From: Ochromonas danica
Taxonomy: Eukaryota; Sar; Chrysophyceae; Chromulinales; Chromulinaceae
NCBI GenBank assembly: GCA_015146655.1
Contig: VKHL01000265.1
Span: 1 to 22,352 of the forward strand
Direction: 5' to 3'
DNA length: 22,352 nucleotides
The notes under the pieces were generated by a model, which was not told where the DNA came from, ran no database searches, and worked only from the letters and a program-made list of their open reading frames with translations. A program made the position numbers and the translations under genes. Positions 1-9,209 of the stretch are shown one piece after another. Every line of letters starts with the position of its first letter. Within the stretch, counting starts at the first letter, position 1.

Positions 1-3000
1 TGACTCGAGGGCTGACCTGAAGGTTGACTGCTGGGTTGACCAGAAGGCTGAACACTGGGCTGACCCGATGGTTGACCCGAAGGTTGGCCAGAAGGCTGAC
101 CACTAGGCTGACCACTAGGCTGACCTGAAGGCACTTCAGAAGGTTGACCACTTGGCTGACCAGTTGGTTGAGTCGATGGTTGAAGGGTGGGTTTCGTGGT
201 TGGTGCGTTCGTTGGCTGAGAGGTTGGTTGTTGGGTAGGGCTGCTAGTTGGCTTTGCTGTCGGTTGGTTTGTAGGTTGATTGGTGGGTTGTTGGGTGGGT
301 TGAGTGGTTGGTTGGCTGGTTGGCAGCGAAGTCGGGCATCCTGAAGGTTGTGTGGTAGGTTTCCGTGATGGTTGAGCGGTTGGACAAGCTGTTGGATGGC
401 TAGAAGGCTGACTTGTAGGTTCGGTTGTCGGCTGAGAGCTCGGTTGTTGACTTGGGATAACCGTCGGTTGATTAGAGGGTTGGGCAGTCGGGCAGGATGT
501 TGGAGTGATACTTGGACGAGAACTTGGCTGACTTGTTGGCTGAGTGCTTGGCAGTCCGCTGGGTATTAAGGAAGGTTTCGCAGAGGGGGAGGAAGAAGGT
601 CGATTACTGGGTCGACCAGTGGGTTGCGTGGAAGGAATTGACGAAGGCTGTCCAGTAGGTTGCCCAGATGGCATTCCACTAGGAGACTTGGATGGTTGCC
701 CAGAAGGTTGGCCAGAAGGTTGACCACTCGGCTGACCTGAAGGTTGACCCGAAGGTTGACCGGATGGCTGACCAGAAGGCTGACTCGAGGGCTGACCTGA
801 AGGTTGACTGCTGGGTCTTTGGGAAGGAACTCCTGATGGTTGTCCTGATGGAACTCCAGAAGGCTGGCCTGAAGGCTGGCCTGAAGGCTCTCCAGAAGGC
901 TCGCCTGTAGGTTGACCAGTAGGTCGATTAGAAGGCTGGCTTGAAGGTTGACTGCTAGGCTGACCAGAAGGTTGACCGCTGGGTTGGGTTGGAGTGCTGG
1001 TTGGTTGAGTGGTCGGCTTCGAGGTGGGTTGCAGACTGGGCAAATTTGATGGTCGAGCTGTTGGCACTCCAGAGGGTGCGGTGGTGGGGAATGATGTGGG
1101 TTGAGTTGTTGGTTGGCTCGTGGGTTGCTTCGTAGGTTGGCTTGTCGGTCGTCTTGTTGGTTGGCTAGACGGTTGGCTTGTTGGTGAACTTGTTGGCGTA
1201 TTGGTAGGTCGTTTCGAAGGCTGGCCTGACGGTTGGCCCGAAGGTTGATTTGTGGGTTGGCTCGACGGCTGACTCGTTGGGTGACAAGATGGTTGCGTGG
1301 TGGGCTGGCCACTGGGTTGGCCAGAAGGATAATTTGACGGTTGACTCGACGGCTGAGCTGAAGGTTGGCTTGATGGCGTTCTGGTAGGTTTGCTTGATGG
1401 CTGGCCGGAGGGCTGGCCGGTTGGCTGGCCAGTTGGTCGCATTGTAGGTTGACCCGAAGGTCGATTCGAGGGTTGGCTTGACGGCTGCATCGAAGGCTTG
1501 CTGGTTGGTTGACCCGATGGTCGATTGGAGGGTTGGCTTGAAGGTTGGCTCGAAGGCTGGCTTGAGGGTTGGCTCGATGGCCGACTCGAGGGTTGACTGG
1601 ACGGGTGGCTTGAAGGTTGGTTTGTGGGTTGGCTAGACGGTCGACTCGAGGGCTGACTGGATGGTTGGCTTGAAGGTTGCTTTGTGGGTTGGCCCGATGG
1701 TCGACTTGTGGGTTGGCTCGAGGGCTGGTTCGAGGGCTGGTTCGAGGGTTGACTAGAAGGTTGGCTTGAAGGGTGGTTTGTGGGTTGGCCCGATGGTCGA
1801 CTTGTGGGCTGGCTCGAGGGCTGGTTCGAGGGTTGACAAGAAGGTTGGCTTGAAGGTTGCATCGAAGGTTGGCTCGAGGGTTGGCTCGAAGGCTGGCTCG
1901 AGGGCTGACTGGAAGGTTGGCTGGATGGTTGGACGGTTGGTTGATTGCTGGGTTGGCTCGAAGGTTGGCTCGAGGGTTGACTTGATGGCCGACTTGTGGG
2001 TTGGCTCGAAGGTTGGTTGGACGGTTGCACGGTTGGCTGACTGCTGGGTTGGCTTGAAGGTTGGTTCGATGGTTGACCCGATGGTCGACTCGAGGGTTGA
2101 CTGGATGGGTGCCTTGAAGGTTGACTCGAGGGCTGATTTGATGGTCGACTCGAGGGCTGACTTGAAGGTTGGCTCGAAGGTTGGCTCGAAGGCTGGCTCG
2201 AAGGTCGCCTTGTGGGCTGGCTCGAAGGTTGGCTAGATGGTTGCACGGTTGGTTGATTGCTGGGTTGGCTCGAAGGTTGGCTCGAGGGTTGACTTGATGG
2301 CCGACTTGTGGGCTGGCTCGAAGGTTGGCTGGATGGTTGCACGGTTGGCTGACTGCTGGGTTGGCTTGAAGGTTGGCTCGATGGTTGACCCGATGGTCGA
2401 CTCGAGGGTTGGCTGGATGGGTGCCTTGAAGGTTGACTCGAGGGCTGACTTGAAGGTTGGCTCGAAGGTTGGCTCGAAGGCTGGCTCGAAGGTCGCCTTG
2501 TGGGCTGGCTCGAAGGTTGGCTAGATGGTTGCACGGTTGGTTGATTGCTGGGTTGGCTCGAAGGTTGGCTCGAGGGTTGACTTGATGGCCGACTTGTGGG
2601 CTGGCTCGAAGGTTGGCTGGATGGTTGCACGGTTGGCTGACTGCTGGGTTGGCTTGAAGGTTGGCTCGATGGTTGACCCGATGGTCGACTCGAGGGTTGG
2701 CTGGATGGGTGCCTTGAAGGTTGACTCGAGGGCTGACTTGAAGGTTGGCTCGAAGGTTGGCTCGAAGGCTGGCTCGAAGGTCGCCTTGTGGGCTGGCTCG
2801 AAGGTTGGCTGGATGGTTGCACGGTTGGTTGACCACTGGGTTGGCTCGAAGGTTGGCTCGAGGGTTGAACCGATGGCTGACTTGTGGGCTGGCTCGAAGG
2901 TTGGCTGGATGGTTGATTCGAGGGTTGACCCGATGGCCGACTTGTGGGCTGGCTCGAAGGTTGGCTGGATGGTTGCACGGTTGGTTGACTGCTGGGTTGA

Positions 3001-3115
3001 ATCGATGGCCTACTTGAAGGTTGACCAGTAGGACAAACCGTGGGTTCCGCGGTAGGGTGGCTCGAGGGTCGTCGTGTTGGCTGCGACGCCGGCTCACTCG
3101 AGGGATTTGTCCCAG
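1..3115 (-). repeat. 12-bp in-frame tandem array coding PSSQ-type tetrapeptides
   Basis: About 259 tandem 12-bp units. The typical unit on the coding strand is TCG AGC CAA CCT (S-S-Q-P). Units differ mainly at synonymous sites and at the two middle residues. Spacing stays a multiple of 12 over the whole stretch inspected, so the frame and proline register are kept. The left part (about 1-1700) is more diverged. The right part (about 1900-3000) is organised into longer nearly identical blocks. The plus strand is strongly G/T-rich because the coding strand is C/A-rich. Confidence 0.95.
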
Positions 3116-3339
3116 AAGAAATGAACATATTGGAATTTAGCTGAACAATCTTGTTCGTAACTTGTCGAAGGCCAAAATTCTCAGTTAAGCCTATTCATTG
3201 CATCATTGGATGAGTAATTTAGATATATGTATTACATGCATTGAATACATTTCACGCATGTCAGATGTGCGGGAAAATATAGGAACCTACCTATGATAAA
3301 AAATGTCCAGAAGAACAAAAAATGGTAGAACGCTCTCAT
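1..3339 (-). CDS. Secreted Pro/Ser/Thr/Gln tetrapeptide-repeat protein, 3' end off window
   Basis: Exon 1 (3339-3291) codes MRAFYHFLFFWTFFII, a hydrophobic signal peptide, and follows an in-frame upstream stop. A 100-nt intron (3290-3191, GTAGGT...ATAG) splits a Gly codon. Exon 2 runs from 3190 to the window edge in one frame whose codons start at coordinates divisible by 3 (lowest base). A short unique stretch (LTENFGLRQVTNKIVQLNSN) leads into a repeat with Pro every fourth residue, mostly PSSQ, PTSQ and PSGQ with Arg, Asn or Val variants. I checked this frame at several points and found no stop, giving about 1,079 residues so far. Similar PSSQP arrays occur in surface or secreted heterokont algal proteins; no catalytic domain is visible here. 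A cell-wall or extracellular mucin-like role is inference. The signal peptide and repeat are read directly; the intron is predicted. Confidence 0.72.
1929..3000 (-). repeat. Higher-order repeat, 288-bp blocks (24 tetrapeptides) within the array
   Basis: A marker string (TTGCACGGTTGG on the plus strand) recurs at 2241, 2529 and 2817, giving two consecutive 288-bp spacings. The blocks 2241-2528 and 2529-2816 look essentially identical. A slightly diverged marker at 1929 gives a 312-bp spacing (26 units), and a shortened copy follows 2817. All spacings are multiples of 12. This points to recent segmental duplication or unequal crossing-over of 24- or 26-unit blocks, giving 96-residue protein repeats. 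Confidence 0.9.
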
Positions 3340-3658
3340 TTTTGGTACAACAGTACAAGCTGTAGACTTGAAAGACGAATACGGTCAATTATTCCAAAGC
3401 TATCCAAAGGTTTTGTCGATGTAGAGTTCGTTCTCTCTGCTGCTTTGTTGTTTTGTTTTGAAAAGTGGAAGCTGAAGGCCGAAGGCGAAACGCCAACAAA
3501 CCAACGCCACAAAGAGAAGAATTTCACCGCGCAATCTGTCGTCGACCCGGATCCGGGATAGACTCAAAAACGTTTTTTCGCTCAAAACAACAGCATTTTT
3601 GGATTCCCACGCACTGATGCAACAATTTAAATTGTGTTTTTCCAGGATTTCGTGTCGC
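3340..3658. promoter_or_regulatory. Divergent intergenic region between two predicted secreted-protein genes
   Basis: This is 319 bp between the predicted ATG of the PSSQ protein (3339, minus) and the predicted ATG of the small secreted protein (3659, plus). It must hold both 5' leaders and promoters. Open stretches exist on the minus strand (3336-3527 and 3400-3672), but they overlap each other and show no family resemblance. No clear TATA box or other named motif was recognised. Confidence 0.4.
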
Positions 3659-4090
3659 ATGCAACAAACCATAATAGAGCTCCCAATACTTATCCTTTTC
3701 TGTTGTGTGGTGATCTCTGTTAGTATATCAACTCCTCCGTAATTTTACAATGAAATTCTTACAAGTATTCCCGGTATTTGTCTTGTAGCATCTTTCGCTT
3801 TGCTCTCACAAGTCAATCAGATTGATTGTCACATTAACTCGCAATCGACAGACTTGCACTTCCCATCGATTCCGAAATTCTGGAGTTTAACAAATGTCGA
3901 TAAAACTCCTCCTTCGGTAAACCAGAGATCAGGGACTAGAACCAGAAGGCAATGGACCAGCAATTCAAGATTGGTAAATATTAAAAATCCAGTATTGTCA
4001 CAAGTCATGCTAACCATGCATTTCCCAATAAACGAAAACTATGTATGTACTATTACAAGTCTATTTTTCTTCTCCCTTTGATAGGGCTAA
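3659..4090 (+). CDS. Possible small secreted protein, function unknown
   Basis: The ATG at 3659 opens MQQTIIELPILILFCCVV, a good signal-peptide core. The unspliced frame stops soon after, but an intron 3723-3788 (GTATAT...TTGTAG, 66 nt) joins it in phase to an open exon from 3789 (residues ...SFALLSQVNQIDCHINSQ). The end is ambiguous. The exon may read through to a TGA at 4079-4081. It may instead splice at 3974 (GTAAAT) or 4043 (GTATGT) to the acceptor at 4083-4084 and stop at once with Gly-TAA at 4085-4090. The mature part is short (about 60-95 residues), polar, and resembles nothing I know. The signal peptide and compatible splice phases are the only support. If the spliced end is right, its stop codon overlaps the stop of the convergent fucosyltransferase-like gene. 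Confidence 0.4.
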
Positions 4091-6040
4091 CTATCGATGT
4101 CTGTCCAAGCAGTAGGAAATTCACGCATATAGAAGGGGAACTTTGGGTCCTCCCAGCGTTGAAAGCGATCCCTATAACAGAAGACGATTAATAAATAGGA
4201 ATCAAAACCTAACTGCAAGCATTTACCTGTGTGCTTTATCGCCGTAAAACGTGGTAGCATCGGCGTAACCCAAATAACCACGTACGCGGGTGATATAGCC
4301 AGAAAAGGTCGAAAACCATGTGCCCACAAAGTACTCTCCTTTCGTACAGATAATTTGGTCTATCATTCCAAGATAATTCGGATTGACTTCATGCAAATCC
4401 GCATAGTTGGTGAAGTCGTCCAAAAAGCGGACAGTTTTGAAATGCTTGCGAAATGGGTCGAAGAAAGACTTATTCCGCTCGTCTGTAGCAACAAAAACCA
4501 GTCTGTCTTTGGGTATGGAGGAGCGCAGATTGTTTATCATCCTTTCTGCAGATATTTTGACCACCTTGTACTGAAATTCTCCTCTGAGTCAAAAAGACAG
4601 AGAAAGCAAAATTCGTTAAAATAGGCAATCATAGACGACAAGAGCCATGTGCTCACCTTCGGATATGAAAGGCGATGAAAGATCCGTTTCCCTCTACCAT
4701 AAGTTGGTGGATAATCAAGGCAGCTTTGCACATCATGTCTCGTTGGTAGTGAACATAATCCCTAACGAAGCGTTTGAAAAAGTGATCTATGGCTAAATCC
4801 TCAAAATAAAGGAAAGTATAGAAGTGTTCCAAGAGTCGATATCCCAACTCAGGCTTGGAAATAAAGTGGATGACCTTTTGATTCTGCCAAAACGAATCGT
4901 AAAATTGAGCAGTTCGATTGGCAGCGAAGGTCGTCAACCGAGTCAGATTCAGAGTCTTTTCTGAACGAGAAGAACCAGGAGAGGCGGGGATCACCAAAAA
5001 CTCCTCCATGCTCTTCCAAGCAGGGCACGCTGCCGTCTGTCGAAGATAGGCCCACATAGCCAGTCGATCATCCCGCTCAGTTCCAATGAAGACTGTCTTG
5101 TTTCCAGGTGGATAGAGAGGGGTAGAATTGTTTACTTTCAGATGACCAGTGATCGCCTCTCGCTCCATAAACTCTTCCATGGAGATTACATTCATCCGTT
5201 CGCGAATTTTCTCGAAAGGAAAGAAATCGGTAAAACTGTGAGCTTTCTGGTGTCCTTTGCCGGCATTCAACAGGTACATCGGTTGATCGGGAGGTAAGAC
5301 AAGGGTGCGTCCAGTAGCATAAGCGAAGACTAACACTAATTCCATTTGCATGCGAATGTTGTTCCATCCCCCCACATCTGGTCACCATACAATCCACAAT
5401 GATTATAGCGGTTAGACAATGATGATCATCGACCAGGCTACTGTAGCTGCAGTAAAGAAGCTGCGATTGACTAACCTGGTTCAAAGGTCACATACTTGGG
5501 TTGCGGGCCATGGCTCACAAAGGGGTTCTGATGAGTCAGATCACTCTCTTTGGCAGGTCGCCAGTAGGACAGCAAGTGGCCGTGAGGACAAAGAAGGCGA
5601 TAGTAAGAGTCCGACGAAACACTCCTGGGATCAAAGGCATCCGCTCGCGACGGAGCAGAGCTCGTGAGGGGTGGGGGATGCTCTCTCACAGGGGAGGAAG
5701 TTGGCGACGGCGTGCGCGCAGGCGGGACCACAGCAGGCGGTGCCTCAGTCTGCGCTGACAAGACCTTCGCACGGAACTACAGGTGAGAAAATGGTCCAGT
5801 GCAGCTCTTCAGTACTATACATACCTCAAGTTCAGTCTTCAAGGTGGAGAAAGGCCGCAGTCTGGAGTCCACGAAGAAGCGGCTGGGCAGGTCTGTGCGG
5901 AAGAGCTGGTAATGGGACCGCACGATGACGAAGATGAAGATGATCAAGACGAGGACGGACAAAGAAACGACACTCAGGCAGGAAGAAGAAGAAGAAGAAC
6001 TCCCTGTCTTCTTCCTTTTTGATGTCGACCCAACTATCAT
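4087..6040 (-). CDS. O-fucosyltransferase-like type II membrane enzyme, 5 exons, 559 aa
   Basis: Predicted exons are 6040-5825, 5776-5476, 5377-4657, 4583-4227 and 4171-4087, with introns of 48, 98, 73 and 55 nt. All joins are in phase and give 1,680 nt. A Ser-rich cytosolic tail precedes one membrane span at about residues 21-41 (VVSLSVLVLIIFIFVIV), followed by a Pro/Ser stem to about residue 130. The catalytic part shows GGWNNIRM at 175-182 (the GDP-fucose-binding GG-NN-R loop), HIRRGEFQYK at 410-419 (the conserved HxRR-D/E-F motif), ATDER at 445-449, and GEYFVGTWFSTFSGYI at 495-510 near the C-terminus. These order and motifs match the GDP-fucose protein O-fucosyltransferase superfamily (plant/algal O-FucT type). 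It would use GDP-fucose in the Golgi/ER lumen. The acceptor, protein or glycan, cannot be read from sequence. The start ATG at 6040 directly follows in-frame stops. Confidence 0.82.
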
Positions 6041-6401
6041 AGCTCACTATGTCCCAAAATCATTCCAAAACGACTCGCAATCATTGAAGTGTCTGGCTTT
6101 CTGGAAATTTGGATATCCCCGCGCAACATAAGAATAACTAACACACTAGACTGGAGTGGTAATCTGCTGTACACTGTGTCACTAGCTCTAACTCTACAGC
6201 GCAGTAGCTCTAGCTCTACCTCTCAACTAATCCCTCAAGAAACTGAGTCTGCGACAGCAACAATAACAATTAGAAGAAGCAACCACGAGAGCTCCCTATC
6301 ATAGAGTTATTAGCCTATTTCTATTTACATTATCCCGCACTGAGCCGTGTTCTAAATCTGCCACTACTGAGTCTACAAATGGTCGGAATGAGGGCTAATT
6401 A
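6041..6401. other. Intergenic region, no gene seen
   Basis: This is 361 bp between the 3' end of the COPI-associated-type gene and the 5' end of the fucosyltransferase-like gene, both on the minus strand. It should hold the 3' UTR of the former and the promoter of the latter. A short run of degenerate AGCTCTA/ACTCTAC-like repeats lies near 6180-6225. No RNA gene or conserved motif was recognised. Confidence 0.5.
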
Positions 6402-7192
6402 TTACCGAAAATCGTGATTGGAAGACAAGGCACCATAGCTACCCATATTGTTCTAAACACACCAAACCAATATTAAGAAATGGGAGAGAAGAGACAGCGA
6501 GGAGAGGAAGAGGCAGGAGGAGGAGGAGACTTACTTCATACCCAGAGAGCATTTGAAGATACCTCAGCATCTTCTCGTCTTTGATCTTCTCCAAACAAAA
6601 CAATCCCTGCCAACCCCACCAATCAGTACAATCAGTCAGACATCGCAGTAGTGACCTAATGTTGGTGTTGTGTGTGTCTTACCATTAAGCTGTAGAACAC
6701 TCCCGCGGTTGCTAAGGCACTCCCTAGTAACAAAATGATGAAATTGACATCGATCCACTTGAAGGAGAGAGTGATCTCCGCATACTCGCGCATAGTGAAG
6801 AGCGCCACGAAGATGTAGAAGGCGCCGCGGGTGGTCCAGGACTGCAGCAGAGAAGTGTTGCGCACGGTCTCGGTCCACTCCATCTCGCAGAAGAGGCCGA
6901 TCAGCGCAAAGCCAATGCCATACATGCGATAGACCAGCTCGCAGATGCTGAGCAGGTCGGTGAGGTGAGTGATGGCGAGGATGCAGACCACGTGGATGAA
7001 GATGACGAAGGAGAGGGACAGCGCGGCCAAGCCGGACACCATGGAGCAAAACCAGAGGAAGTAGCCTTTGCTGTCCATCCCACTCACTCGCAGCATATTC
7101 GGATCAGGTGTACTGTGCAGCACTTCGGGGGCGGTGTAGGTGTAGGCTGGATTGTTGGCAGCATTGGGATGAGAGGAAAGCTGATAAGACAT
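6402..7192 (-). CDS. COPI-associated-type four-helix membrane protein, 3 exons, 210 aa
   Basis: Exons are 7192-6683, 6606-6535 and 6452-6402, with introns of 76 and 82 nt. The joins fall between codons and total 633 nt. The start is the ATG opening MSYQLSSHPNAANNPAY; an in-frame GTG further upstream is not needed. Four hydrophobic segments lie at roughly residues 49-75, 86-105, 124-142 and 149-168. Between them is the pattern YRMYGIGFALIGLFCEMEW, then SWTTRGAFYIFVALFT. This R-x-Y-G...E-x-E-W...W-x-x-R-G-x-F-Y-I-F pattern is typical of the COPI-associated family (PF08507 type), small Golgi/vesicle membrane proteins of unclear function. The short last exons give a cytosolic tail ending NHDFR, after a GYENNMGSYGAL stretch that holds two tyrosines. 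Family assignment is from motif memory, not from a search. Confidence 0.72.
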
Positions 7193-8012
7193 TTTTATGG
7201 TATTGGCACAGGTATCGCGTGTGTCTTGTTCTCTCACAGCGGAGTGAACCCTGCGCCTCCAGGAAGGGGTTCGACGGGAAGGTTGGCGAGGTCTGGAGGA
7301 GAGACTTCTGACTTGATTGTTGCCTGTTGGCTTGGCTTTGGGGTCAACTTGTCAACTTCTCTCACTTTGCGCGGGACAGCACCTCTTAAGTTAATGCTAT
7401 GGTCAAGTTGTTAAGTTAACAGGAACAAGGTGGCAGCCGAGAGAGTTAGCACAGAGTGTGTAGGCTACTGCTGTACATGATAGGGTTGAGATTAGAGATG
7501 GATACCCTACCACTCGATTAACAGTGTTTGACATCCTAATGAGGTTGAGTGGAAGTTATTCTGGTCAATCTCTTTGCTAAACTTTAACAGAAATCCTGTA
7601 ACACTATTTTGATAATTACAGTACCATTTGTTCATAACATGAAGCACACTGTTGGGTGTTCTGCTCTCCACGAAACGGATTTATCCATGCCTACGGAAGC
7701 CAATAAAACATGGGAGGGGGGTCCTAACGCAGGATCACTTCAATTACCTGTACGGCAGTCTATTATCTTGAATTATCTGTCCGAAGAGCATCTTGAAGGA
7801 TTGTGACATACAGAACAGCAACCTAATAGAAGCAGCGCCATCTCATTCTGGGAGCAGTGACAAACCATTGGAGGGTTGGGCAGAAGCAGAACGGCTTGAC
7901 TGCAGTCAGAGAGGCACAGCGATTGAGAGATATTGGTCTCTTCCCACTGCTATTGTTGTTACTGTTGCTATGTAACCTGTGTGATCAGTGTGGTCAGTGT
8001 GATCTAATCTAT
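7193..8012. other. Intergenic region of 820 bp, no supported gene
   Basis: The region holds the upstream DNA of the COPI-associated-type gene and the 3' flank of the unknown low-complexity gene. A plus-strand open stretch (ATG at 7639 to a stop at 7804-7806, 55 codons, starting MKHTVGCSALHETDL) has ordinary-looking composition. It has no recognisable family, signal peptide or splice partner. Imperfect direct and inverted copies of GTCAACTT/AAGTTAAC lie between about 7344 and 7420. No tRNA or other RNA gene was recognised. Confidence 0.45.
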
Positions 8013-9096
8013 CTAGGCATCCACTCCTTCTCTCATCTCAAACAATCCCTCCTTCACCCATTGGTCATGCTAAGCGAAGGCAGACAAACAATCAACACCC
8101 TCACAGATAGCAGAGAGACGGAGAGAGAGAGAGGCTCACCGTTCTGAAAACAGACTCCTGTAGTCTCTCGACAGGGAGGAGAAGAAGTTTCTGCAGCTGA
8201 GATCGCAGATCAGAGACGGAAGACAAGAGAGACGAGGAAGAAACTTCTGCGGACAGCGCTGATAGACTCTCCAGCCACGCCTCGCAGTCGCCATCGCCAT
8301 CGCCATCGCCATCGCCATAACCGTAGGTATCGCTATCACTATAGCCAGTGGTCCCTCCACTACTGCCTGGAAGAGCAGCTGTCTGGGGACTGACTGAGGG
8401 ATAGAAGCGAGGAGGAAGAGAAGAGCTGTGAGGGAAAGAGCGTCTCTCGCTGCCAGTCTCAGTGGTGGCAGAGGAGCGGAAGGTAGTGGCAGAGGAGCGG
8501 AAGGTAGTGGCAGAGGAGCGGAGGGTAGTGGCGAGGGGCAGCGGGGGACTGGAGGAGGGGGGCACATCTTCTTCCTGGCCGAAGCTCACCATCTCCTCCT
8601 CCTCCTGCTCCTCCACGCCTTCTGTCCGCGTCCGTTCAGGGCTCTTGAATCCCTCAAAGGAGTCCTCATCGGACAGCTCGAAGACGACTGCTTGGCTGTT
8701 CTTCTTGTTATCGAGGAGTGGCGAGATCTCTGCCGCGGGGTGGTCGGCGTCGTCATCGAAGAGACTCTCCATCGCCAGCGCCAGCTGTGCTATCTCAGAG
8801 CCATCTCGGTGGAAGCCTTGCAAGGAACTGAACGGGGTGGGCGACTTGGTCGAGGGCTGGGACGAGGCCAGCGACCCGCGGCGCAGGTCTGGAGTGATGG
8901 CCTGGATGGGACTCGCCTTCTCAGCGATGGACAGAGGGCGCTGCCTCCTCACGCTACTGCTAGCGCTGGAATGAGAAGGAGTCGAATATGCAGCAGGTGA
9001 AGGGTCAGACTCTGGAGAGATAAACAAATTCATCGTACATAACGTTGCTTTAATTCGAACTGATGGAATTGGATGGAATTGGATGATGGATTCCAT
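8013..9096 (-). CDS. Disordered Ser/acidic-rich protein of unknown function, 2 exons, 337 aa
   Basis: Exon 1 is 9096-8140. A 70-nt intron (8139-8070, GTGAGC...GCTTAG) joins it in phase to exon 2, 8069-8013, which codes HDQWVKEGLFEMREGVDA and stop. No known domain is recognised. Visible features are a Ser/Pro-rich N-terminal half with basic sites (SVRRQRPLS, DLRRGSL) that look like phosphorylation sites, an acidic middle with EEQEEEE, a threefold 7-residue repeat (RSSATTF), a (Gly-Asp)n run, and a Leu-rich amphipathic C-terminal segment (LRSQLQKLLLLPVERLQESVF) that could form a helix. A second in-frame ATG (MNLFISPESDPS, at 9033) is an alternative start. The long open frame and a clean terminal splice support a real gene. 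The gene is divergent from Nup93 across 113 bp, so they may share a promoter. A scaffold or regulatory role is a guess. Confidence 0.6.
8289..8318 (-). repeat. Five-unit CGCCAT hexamer repeat coding Gly-Asp
   Basis: Five perfect CGCCAT units on the plus strand lie inside the low-complexity gene. On the coding strand they read as alternating GAT and GGC codons, part of the GYGDGDGDGDGD tract. The unit is a multiple of three, so length changes would not break the frame. Confidence 0.9.
8465..8527 (-). repeat. Three-copy 21-bp coding minisatellite
   Basis: There are three tandem 21-bp units beginning GTGGCAGAGGAGCGGAAGGT on the plus strand. The third differs at one position, and a partial fourth copy follows. 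Each codes seven residues (the RSSATTF repeat) in the low-complexity protein, in frame. Confidence 0.9.
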
Positions 9097-9209
9097 GGTA
9101 TAGAAACGCGTTTCTTGGTCTCAGTGGTGACTGGCTGAGGAAGTCAGTTGGAATTGGTCAATTCGACAGTCTCGGGTCTGTCCGCAGCTGTCCCCATAAC
9201 TTCCCCGTC
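9097..9209. promoter_or_regulatory. Compact divergent promoter between the unknown gene and NUP93
   Basis: Only 113 bp separate the ATG at 9096 (minus) from the ATG at 9210 (plus), so both promoters and 5' leaders must be packed here or overlap the coding ends. No TATA-like element was recognised. Confidence 0.45.

Noticed and set aside
1766-3031. Plus-strand Gly/Val/Trp/Lys-rich frames over the repeat array
   Set aside because: They are antisense readings of the same array, broken by stops at intervals, with no start context or unique sequence.
566-3097. 843-codon minus-strand frame starting MSRRRSQHDD
   Set aside because: It is an out-of-phase reading of the 12-bp array. The PSSQ frame keeps Pro every fourth residue, was open wherever checked along its length and connects to a signal peptide.
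1-3115. Possible CRISPR-like or centromeric satellite array
   Set aside because: There are no unique spacers, the 12-bp unit is in-frame coding with a fixed proline register, and the host is a eukaryote.
7255-7290. tRNA T-loop-like string GGTTCGAC
   Set aside because: The flanking bases do not form a T stem, and no acceptor or anticodon arm could be placed around it.
6965-7414. 149-codon plus frame opposite the COPI-associated-type gene
   Set aside because: It is antisense to the conserved membrane protein, and its composition is the complement of hydrophobic codons.
7639-7806. Possible 55-residue plus-strand gene (MKHTVGCSALHETDL)
   Set aside because: It is a short ORF with no family match, signal peptide, intron partner or recognisable promoter. 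I kept it only as a note in the intergenic entry.
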